A DNA stretch of 64,000 nucleotides from Acinetobacter gandensis. GTDB taxonomy: Bacteria; Pseudomonadota; Gammaproteobacteria; Pseudomonadales; Moraxellaceae. The DNA is taken from assembly GCF_001678755.1 (NCBI RefSeq), contig NZ_LZDS01000001.1, forward strand, positions 244,953-308,952, read 5' to 3'. The first letter of the stretch is position 1. Each line of letters begins with the position of its first letter. Made by a program: the position numbers and the translations under genes. The notes beneath the pieces were generated by a model, which saw only the letters and a list, made by a program, of their open reading frames with translations, was not told the origin of the DNA and did not search any database. Positions 58,065-64,000 of the stretch are shown here, one piece after another.

Positions 58065-59243
58065 TTATTTTTTGACCGCACTTTTCGGTTCAATCTTGAA
58101 TAACCATGCCTTTTCTCCATCTTCAATGCCCCAAATACTGCCATCTTTGGCTCCAATGAGTCCACGAATACGCTGTGGCATGGCAATTCGTTGTATTTCT
58201 TGGACAGGTTTAAGCTCTGTATCAACAATTACAATCGCTTGTGAAGATAAGCCACCAATCAGCGCCTTATTTTTCCACTGTGGGAAACGATCGCCCTGAT
58301 AAAACATCAGACTGGATGGTGAAATCACAGGTGTCCAACTGATGAGCGGTGCTTCAAATTCAGGACGTGTATGATGATCTGGAATCGGTTTATCATCGTA
58401 ATGATCACCATTTGAAACGATTGGATAGCCATAATTTTTAGCTCGATGTACCAAATTAAGCTCATCCCCTCCTTTCGGACCCATTTCCACTACCCAAAGC
58501 TGTTGTTTAGAATCAAATGCGAGTCCTAAGGGATTACGATGCCCTAAGCTCCACACTTGTTGTGCAATCGGACCTTGAGTCTGAAATGGATTATCTACAG
58601 CAGGAGTTCCATCACTATTTAAGCGTAGCACTTTACCCAAATTAGACTGCATATCTTGTGCAGGATCGAACTTCTGACGTTCACCTGAACTAACCCAAAG
58701 TTTACCATCTGTACCAAAGCGCATTCGATGTGAATAATGCCCTTGACCTTCTACTTTCGGTACTTGCTGCCAAATAATTTTTCGCTGTTTTAAGCTCGGT
58801 TGTGCCGCTGTTAGATCAAGCTGAGCGCGCTCAATCACCGCCCCATAACCGCCTTTTCCAGCCTCGGCATAACTGAGGTAAATAAGACCGTTTTGGCTAA
58901 ATTGCGGATCAAGCACAATATCGCCTAAGCCACCTTGACCGCCATAAGCCACTTTTGGTGGGTTCTGAACTGTGATCTTCTGTTGAGTCGCGGGATTAAA
59001 AATGACAATCTGACCTTTTTTCTCCGTCAATAAAAAACGTCCATCTGGGAGTTGTTGAAACGCCCAAGGCTCATCAAATTGAGCAATGTTTTTAATTTGG
59101 TAATCTTGCTCAAGTTGCTGTAGTGATACTGAATTTTCAATATTTTTTTCTAATTTTTTCGTGTTATTTTCTGCATGACAAGCACTTGTCGATAAGATAC
59201 CCAATAACACACAAGCCGTTCGAAATGTCACATTCATTTTCAT
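58065..59243 (-). CDS. Soluble PQQ-dependent sugar dehydrogenase (GdhB/YliI-like)
   Basis: 392 residues. Signal ends in LSTSACHA: the C at residue 22 could be a lipobox (STSAC), so the protein is either lipid anchored or free in the periplasm. Six-bladed propeller family PF07995: INFDEPWAFQQLPDGRFLLTEK, GGQGGLGDIVLDPQF, GQGHYSHRMRFGTDGKLWVSSGER, WSLGHRNPLGLAFD, WVVEMGPKGGDELNLV. This is the aldose sugar dehydrogenase (YliI/Asd) type. PQQ-binding residues lie in the GHRNP loop. No PQQ synthesis genes are in the window. GGAA ribosome site 7 nt upstream. Confidence 0.88.
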   Translation of the reverse strand: MKMNVTFRTACVLLGILSTSACHAENNTKKLEKNIENSVSLQQLEQDYQIKNIAQFDEPWAFQQLPDGRFLLTEKKGQIVIFNPATQQKITVQNPPKVAYGGQGGLGDIVLDPQFSQNGLIYLSYAEAGKGGYGAVIERAQLDLTAAQPSLKQRKIIWQQVPKVEGQGHYSHRMRFGTDGKLWVSSGERQKFDPAQDMQSNLGKVLRLNSDGTPAVDNPFQTQGPIAQQVWSLGHRNPLGLAFDSKQQLWVVEMGPKGGDELNLVHRAKNYGYPIVSNGDHYDDKPIPDHHTRPEFEAPLISWTPVISPSSLMFYQGDRFPQWKNKALIGGLSSQAIVIVDTELKPVQEIQRIAMPQRIRGLIGAKDGSIWGIEDGEKAWLFKIEPKSAVKK

Positions 59244-59328
59244 TATCCAATTCCTTATCCCTTTATAATTATTTGATTCTAATAAATTAATTATGTGAAA
59301 TATTGAAATAATCGTAACAGGATAATTT

Positions 59329-59396
59329 TGTACGCTTAGGCTTACACGTGATGCAGATTATTGCGGCTATTCAATTTATTCAAACAGGCCTAATCT
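59329..59396 (+). promoter_or_regulatory. GacA-box-like element and promoter for small RNA copy 4
   Basis: TGTACG-CTTAGG-CTTACA at 59329-59346, then 22 bp, TATTCA (59369-59374), a 16-bp spacer and TAATCT (59391-59396). Predicted start about 59403. The stretch TGCGGCTATTCA is shared with copy 1. Confidence 0.72.
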
Positions 59397-59402
59397 ACAG
59401 TT

Positions 59403-59546
59403 ATCAGGAAACAGGAAGTTTCCGAAACACCAAAACAATAAGAATAGTTTCTGCATCAGGACGTGAGATATGACATGGAGTTGTATCTAAAATACGAAAT
59501 ACGAAATACGAAGAAAACCCCAACAGGATGTTGGGGTTTTCTTTTT
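59403..59546 (+). ncRNA. CsrA/RsmA-titrating small RNA, copy 4 (Rsm/CsrB type), divergent
   Basis: About 144 nt: GGAAAC-AGGAA-GTTTCC (59407-59423); CAT-CAGGAC-GTG (59454-59465); AGATATGAC-ATGGA-GTTGTATCT (59466-59488, with two G-T pairs); terminator GAAAACCCCAAC-AGGAT-GTTGGGGTTTTC (59513-59541). The stems have changed but GGA loops and order persist, so it is an older paralogue. It also holds three tandem 7-bp repeats (ATACGAA) at about 59492-59512 of no obvious role. Confidence 0.82.
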
Positions 59547-59694
59547 CTAGCTGATTTTTAAGAGTTCGCGCTAATCTAGAACTTTCGCATAACATCTCTG
59601 TCAAAACTTCTTACAGTTTCCTGCGAAATTATTACATACCCAAATTCGTCAGCTTGTTAGCGTGGTAGACAATCCTCATTGCAAGGAGTCAATC

Positions 59695-60285
<591 letters not shown>

Positions 60286-60289
60286 AATG

Positions 60290-60320
60290 AAAATACCCGC
60301 ATATTGCATGCGGGTATTTT
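60290..60320. terminator. Bidirectional terminator after the PfpI-family gene
   Basis: AAAATACCCGCA-TATTGCA-TGCGGGTATTTT, a 12-bp stem between converging genes. Confidence 0.9.
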
Positions 60321-60347
60321 ATGAATAGACATTATAAAATATATGGC

Positions 60348-60659
60348 TTACAAATTTTTTAAGTACGCTACCACATCATCATTGCCTGCCATTTCTGCAA
60401 GCTCTAATGCTGTGTATTGGGTTTTGTGCTGTACGTCTGCCCCTTTCTCTACCAAGAGCTTCACTACGTCTAAATAGCCGTTTTCCGATGCTGCATGCAG
60501 TGCGCTATAGCCTTCTTCGTCGGCTGAGTTTACATCAGTGCCATTTGCCAAAGATTTTTCGACTTCAGCCAGTTCCCCTAATGATGCCCAGTACACCAGT
60601 TCAGGCAGATGTAGTTCTTCATCATCTTCGGGGATTGGGGAGATAGAATTAAATTGCAT
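60348..60659 (-). CDS. Small ankyrin-repeat protein
   Basis: 103 residues, cytoplasmic (no signal). Three ankyrin units are visible: LVYWASLGELAEVEKSLANGTDVNSAD, EGYSALHAASENGYLDVVKLLVEKGADVQHK, and YTALELAEMAGNDDVVAYLKNL. Ribosome site AGGAAA before the ATG. It sits 9 bp downstream of the gene at 60669 on the same strand, so it could be translated from the same message. Ankyrin proteins often act as partners or inhibitors of a neighbour; a link to the adjacent protein is only suggested by position. Confidence 0.8.
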   Translation of the reverse strand: MQFNSISPIPEDDEELHLPELVYWASLGELAEVEKSLANGTDVNSADEEGYSALHAASENGYLDVVKLLVEKGADVQHKTQYTALELAEMAGNDDVVAYLKNL

Positions 60660-60668
60660 ATATATTTC

Positions 60669-61436
60669 CTAACTTTCACTTAGCTTAATGAGCTTTTGAT
60701 AAAGATCACTCTCCAATCGTTCCAATCCTTCACCATTTTTTAAATAGGTTAAGGCTCTATGGTGAATCATATCAGATGGGATATCATTTACACTTTGGGC
60801 CAAAGGAATAACCAATTTACCTAATGTATGAGCAATTCCTGTTTCATACATTACATTAGGATTTTTACCACTAAAATCCACAATTACTATTTTAGATTTA
60901 AAAATTAAGTCAAAGATATCTTGAATAATTGTACTATTATCCCAAATATCATCAGCCCTTAAGCATCTTAAATTAGCTCTTTCTGCGGCATTCTTAATAG
61001 CACTATAAACATTATCAAAACCTGAAAAAGGCATCATTACCGCTACAAGATCATTTTCAACGTTCACTTCAGGTACTGCAAATACTGAAGGAGAAAAGGT
61101 GATCTTTTTTTCTGCTATTTGATTCGATACATGCAATGTATCTTTATCTCCACTGCGATGATCTAAATATTCTTTAATTTTTTGTAAGTTCTGGGGATTA
61201 TCTATTCGGATTGTCTTAAGAACATCAATAATACACGCCCCATAATCCCCATCCCCCCAACTTAGACTTCTTAGCAACCTTGGATGATTACTAATAATAT
61301 GATCAGCATTTACTAGGAGGCCAAGCTCACTCCAATCAGTAGCATCAAACTCTTTTTCTATTATTCTCTTTAAATCTAAGATAAGTCGATTACTTTCTTC
61401 CTGATTATTATTCGAGGTAAAAGTTGAATTGTACAT
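60669..61436 (-). CDS. Effector-type protein: helical adaptor plus nucleotide-hydrolase-like domain
   Basis: 255 residues. N-terminal about 15-95 is a compact helical module (NRLILDLKRIIEKEFDATDW..HPRLLRSLSWGDGDYGACIIDVLKTI) resembling the small effector-associated domains seen in bacterial conflict systems. C-terminal about 128-250 has VAVMMPFSGFDNVYSAIKNAAERA and VDFSGKNPNVMYETGIAHTLGK (Asp187, Glu198), the pattern of the TIR/nucleoside-deoxyribosyltransferase-like fold with the catalytic glutamate. This suggests an NAD- or nucleotide-cleaving immune effector, but the family is not confirmed. AT-rich composition supports horizontal transfer. No ribosome site before the ATG. The ankyrin gene follows 9 bp later. 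Confidence 0.6.
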   Translation of the reverse strand: MYNSTFTSNNNQEESNRLILDLKRIIEKEFDATDWSELGLLVNADHIISNHPRLLRSLSWGDGDYGACIIDVLKTIRIDNPQNLQKIKEYLDHRSGDKDTLHVSNQIAEKKITFSPSVFAVPEVNVENDLVAVMMPFSGFDNVYSAIKNAAERANLRCLRADDIWDNSTIIQDIFDLIFKSKIVIVDFSGKNPNVMYETGIAHTLGKLVIPLAQSVNDIPSDMIHHRALTYLKNGEGLERLESDLYQKLIKLSES

Positions 61437-61488
61437 ATAAATATTTTTTGTGATTAGATTTCACTCATAATAATATACAGATAAAAAT

Positions 61489-61516
61489 AAAAAAGCCCCC
61501 TTACGGAGGCTTTTCT
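61489..61516 (-). terminator. Terminator after MFS transporter gene
   Basis: AAAAGCC-CCCTTACGGA-GGCTTTT; a shorter stem, on the minus strand, 17 bp past the transporter stop. Confidence 0.7.
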
Positions 61517-61532
61517 TTTTAAAAATCACAAC

Positions 61533-62882
61533 TTATGCTTTCGCAGTAGAAGCATCTTTTACTTCAATTTTATCGCTGTCATTTTCATGCATGATCAATG
61601 CAACCGCAATTGCAGTAATTAGCACAGGTAAACCCACTGCCATGAAGTTGAAGTGCGCAGGTAAGTTCATACCGAGCAAACCACCAATTAGAATAGGCCC
61701 TACAATCGCACCCATACGTCCAATCGCAGAAGACCAACCAATACCTGTCGAACGTACAGCAAGTGGATAATACTGCGCCACATAGCTGTACAGCAGCATT
61801 TGCGAACCAATAGATGCTGCACCTGCCAAGAACACCAAGATGTATAGCAAGAACTGATTCGATTGGAAGCCCATCAAGCTCATTACAATCGCACCCATCA
61901 TTCCTAAAACCATCAATACAGGTTTTAAATGGAAACGGTCAGCCAAGATGCCACCGCCCACAATACCTACAACAGCACCCACATTCATGACCATCATGAA
62001 CATCAAGCTGTTATCCATAGAATAACCGGCTGCCATCATCAGTTTTGGTAACCAGCTGCTTAGCGCATACATGGTCAATAGGCACGTAAAGAACGCAACC
62101 CAAAACAATAATGTATTTACGGCACGACCACGGCGGAACAAACTCACTACGTTAGCAGCTTCAGGCACGCTTTCTTGCGGTAAAGTGAACACTGTATTTT
62201 CAGTCACTTTCACTTCAGGCGCTAAGCGCTTCACGATACTGCGGGCTTTTTCCTGTTTGTTTTCTTTCACCATAAATGCCAAAGATTCAGGCAAAAATTT
62301 CCAAATGACAGGTAAAAGGAAAAGTGGAATCCCCGCAATAAAGAACATGATTTGCCAGCCAAAGTCAGGGGTGAACCATGAACCTAAAAGTGCCGCCATC
62401 ACACCACCAACGGCATAACCACTAAACATCGTCGTGACGAGTGTGCTACGCATCTTCTGCGGTGCGTATTCGGACGTTAAAGCCACAAGGTTAGGCATTA
62501 CACCGCCAATCCCTAAACCAGCCAAGAAACGCAAAATACCAAATTCTGTTGGATTCGACGCAAAGCCACCAGCGAAGGTCAAACCACTAAACAAAACAAT
62601 ACAGATCATAATGACTTTTTTACGGCCAATCTTGTCTGCGAGTGAACCAAAGAACATGGCACCAAACATCATACCTGCCAGCGCAGTACTGGCAAGCATT
62701 CCCGCTTGCATCGCACTTAAGCCCCAGTCTTGCATGAGTAAAGGTAAAACCACACCATTGATTGCTAGGTCGTAGCCATCAAATAAAATAATCAATAAAC
62801 ACCAAGCCACAACATTGAAGTGGAACGGGGTAAACTTAGCCTTATCGACTACAGAATTTATGTCTATTTTTTCCGTTGTCAT
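61533..62882 (-). CDS. MFS aromatic-acid:H+ symporter (BenK/PcaK-like)
   Basis: 449 residues from the ATG at 62882 (MTTEKIDINSVVDKAKF), with GGGAG 9 nt upstream. The family signature is strong: FDGYDLAINGVVLPLLMQDWGLSAMQAGMLAST (helix 1 with DGYD), ADKIGRKK, RFLAGLGIGGVMPNLVAL, then IGWSSAIGRMGAIVGPI. The opening is close to Acinetobacter BenK, so benzoate or a related aromatic acid is expected. No catabolic genes flank it. The open frame extends 17 codons upstream (MKYSMNVMDKYSW...), but the ribosome site favours the given start. Confidence 0.9.
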   Translation of the reverse strand: MTTEKIDINSVVDKAKFTPFHFNVVAWCLLIILFDGYDLAINGVVLPLLMQDWGLSAMQAGMLASTALAGMMFGAMFFGSLADKIGRKKVIMICIVLFSGLTFAGGFASNPTEFGILRFLAGLGIGGVMPNLVALTSEYAPQKMRSTLVTTMFSGYAVGGVMAALLGSWFTPDFGWQIMFFIAGIPLFLLPVIWKFLPESLAFMVKENKQEKARSIVKRLAPEVKVTENTVFTLPQESVPEAANVVSLFRRGRAVNTLLFWVAFFTCLLTMYALSSWLPKLMMAAGYSMDNSLMFMMVMNVGAVVGIVGGGILADRFHLKPVLMVLGMMGAIVMSLMGFQSNQFLLYILVFLAGAASIGSQMLLYSYVAQYYPLAVRSTGIGWSSAIGRMGAIVGPILIGGLLGMNLPAHFNFMAVGLPVLITAIAVALIMHENDSDKIEVKDASTAKA

Positions 62883-63420
62883 CGTTCTCATCTCCCATGA
62901 GTACTTGTCCATAACATTCATTGAATATTTCACTAATAATCAATAGCGACGGAATATACGGAAGTCAGATTTCTAGGGATATTAGACGTATGTTTAATGA
63001 GATATATGCATTCTAAATATATGTTTATTCATTTATTTTTCATGTTTTTTATGAATATTATTTAATTATCAATATATGATTTTAGGCCTATTTTTTTAAG
63101 CTTAAATACCTTTTATATTCAATGAAATCTTTCAAAATTTAACCAATCCTTTAATTAAATTAAAGATAGTTTTTTCTAATGCTAACTGAAAGCTTGAGTG
63201 TTTGTTTAAAAAACATGCTCCAACTTATTTTGTCGCAGTTCTTTGGAACTATTTAATCTGTTTCATAACGATTATTTGATGCTAAAAGCTCTGTAAATAC
63301 GCTTCTTGAACCGTTTTTAAACCTACGATTTGATGGAATATTTGATCTAAACGTTGCTAATTTTTCCAAGGCCTCATCCTTTTTTATAATGCCTACTCCC
63401 CTTATCATTTTTTAGCGCAT
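62883..63420. promoter_or_regulatory. AT-rich intergenic region upstream of the MFS gene
   Basis: No gene seen in 538 bp. It is among the most AT-rich stretches of the window. It holds the MFS promoter; I could not identify a clear operator. Confidence 0.4.
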
Positions 63421-63459
63421 AAAAAAATCCCCCTATCTCATAAGAGTTAGGGGGATTTT
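63421..63459 (-). terminator. Terminator of the rRNA operon
   Basis: AAAAAAATCCCCCTATCT...GAGTTAGGGGGATTTTG; stem AATCCCCCTA with TAGGGGGATT, 8 bp beyond the 5S rRNA on the minus strand. Confidence 0.85.
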
Positions 63460-63467
63460 GAATAATG

Positions 63468-63582
63468 AGCTGGCGATGACTTACTCTCACATGGGTAACC
63501 CCACACTACCATCAGCGCTAAGAGGTTTCACTTCTGAGTTCGGGAAGGGATCAGGTGGTTCACTCTTGCTATTGTCGCCAGC
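63468..63582 (-). rRNA. rrf: 5S ribosomal RNA
   Basis: About 115 nt. The minus strand begins GCTGGCGACAATAGCAAGAG and ends in GTCATCGCCAGC, the complementary termini of 5S. The internal CCGAACTCAGAAGTGAAAC is the standard loop A-C segment. Matches the Acinetobacter type by recognition. Confidence 0.95.
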
Positions 63583-63810
63583 ACAACTGTTATGGACTTG
63601 TTCGGGTCTTATAGATCATCTTTTCTTGCGAAACGATGTTTCTCATGCCGTACTTTGTACCAAATGAGTTATTAACAGAACGTTATTTGAGTCGAAGTAT
63701 ATGTTCTAGCGTATTCTGAATCAAGATCAGTCAGTATTGACTGTTTGGTTTTGAATCAATTTCAGCTCACTGCTTACGCAGTTCGTACAACAACTGTTTG
63801 GGTGTTGTAT

Positions 63811-64000
<190 letters not shown>

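Noticed and set aside
53485..59546. The four repeated units as a CRISPR array, REP/BIME family or miniature transposon
   Set aside because: Spacing is irregular (0.7-2.8 kb) with genes between, there are no spacers or terminal repeats, and each unit has its own promoter-like region and terminator with covarying stems.
63458..63667. 69-codon frame over the 5S gene
   Set aside because: It lies on the complement of rRNA and is an artefact.
63583..63810. tRNA gene in the 23S-5S spacer
   Set aside because: No cloverleaf or T-loop consensus was seen; tRNA genes are usually between 16S and 23S.

Overview
The window is Acinetobacter-like chromosomal DNA. The support is an AT-rich base composition of roughly 40% GC by eye, and gene neighbourhoods typical of Moraxellaceae/Pseudomonadales: dapA-bamC-purC, ubiG-mupP-yciK, ribF-ileS-lspA-fkpB and a catalase-ankyrin pair. 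The 5S and 23S sequences at the right edge, and the many short proteins with Acinetobacter-style sequences, agree. I assign the genus by recognition only; no database search was possible. It looks like a non-pathogenic, metabolically versatile species, with sulfonate use, a Rieske oxygenase, aromatic-acid transporters and a PQQ sugar dehydrogenase.

Layout. 0-16.5 kb is mostly minus-strand housekeeping: psd (cut by the edge), sseA, pncB, a catalase with an AnkB-like partner, dtd, a frameshifted lipoprotein, an SCP2 protein, serB, ppk, a BASS transporter, pncA and an MFS transporter. 17-33 kb carries dapA-bamC-purC, a candidate small RNA, rarA, a PAS-GGDEF-EAL protein, a TudS-type protein, murJ, ampD, nadC, rph, a FabR-like regulator, dsbA and ubiG-mupP-yciK. 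33-37 kb holds small secreted and hypothetical proteins and argA. 37-42 kb is a sulfonate operon with two substrate-binding lipoproteins (ssuA-ssuA-ssuD-ssuC-ssuB) and no ssuE. 42-46.5 kb has a TetR regulator, a nucleosidase, a Rieske oxygenase and a TDT-family transporter. 46.7-51.6 kb is ribF-ileS-lspA-fkpB, followed by a solitary tnpB element at 51.7-52.9 kb. 53-62.9 kb is an accessory-looking stretch of unrelated enzymes, ending with a probable defence-type protein and an aromatic-acid MFS transporter. The right edge holds the 3' end of an rRNA operon (23S and 5S, minus strand).

The most notable content is a family of four plus-strand small RNAs interleaved with genes between 53.5 and 59.6 kb. 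Each is about 130-145 nt and is built from stem-loops that present GGA in the loop, including the terminator hairpin itself, whose loop reads AGGAT. Stem positions change in a compensatory way between copies. Upstream of each copy lies an 18-bp element matching the GacA box (TGTAAG-N6-CTTACA type), followed about 20-22 bp later by a -35-like hexamer and, 16-17 bp further, a -10 hexamer. This is the architecture of RsmX/Y/Z (CsrB-type) RNAs that titrate CsrA/RsmA under GacS/GacA control. Four clustered copies with conserved promoters suggest an expanded Gac/Csr output locus.

Other points of interest are a separate candidate sRNA at about 19.58-19.71 kb with a C-rich hairpin loop; a TnpB whose canonical RuvC-II glutamate position reads Gly-Asp; a DJ-1/PfpI protein ending in a 16-glutamine tract coded by a (CAACAG)n repeat; a protein joining a small helical N-terminal domain to a nucleotide-hydrolase-like C-terminal domain, as in prokaryotic conflict systems; and a lipoprotein gene broken by a single-base frameshift.
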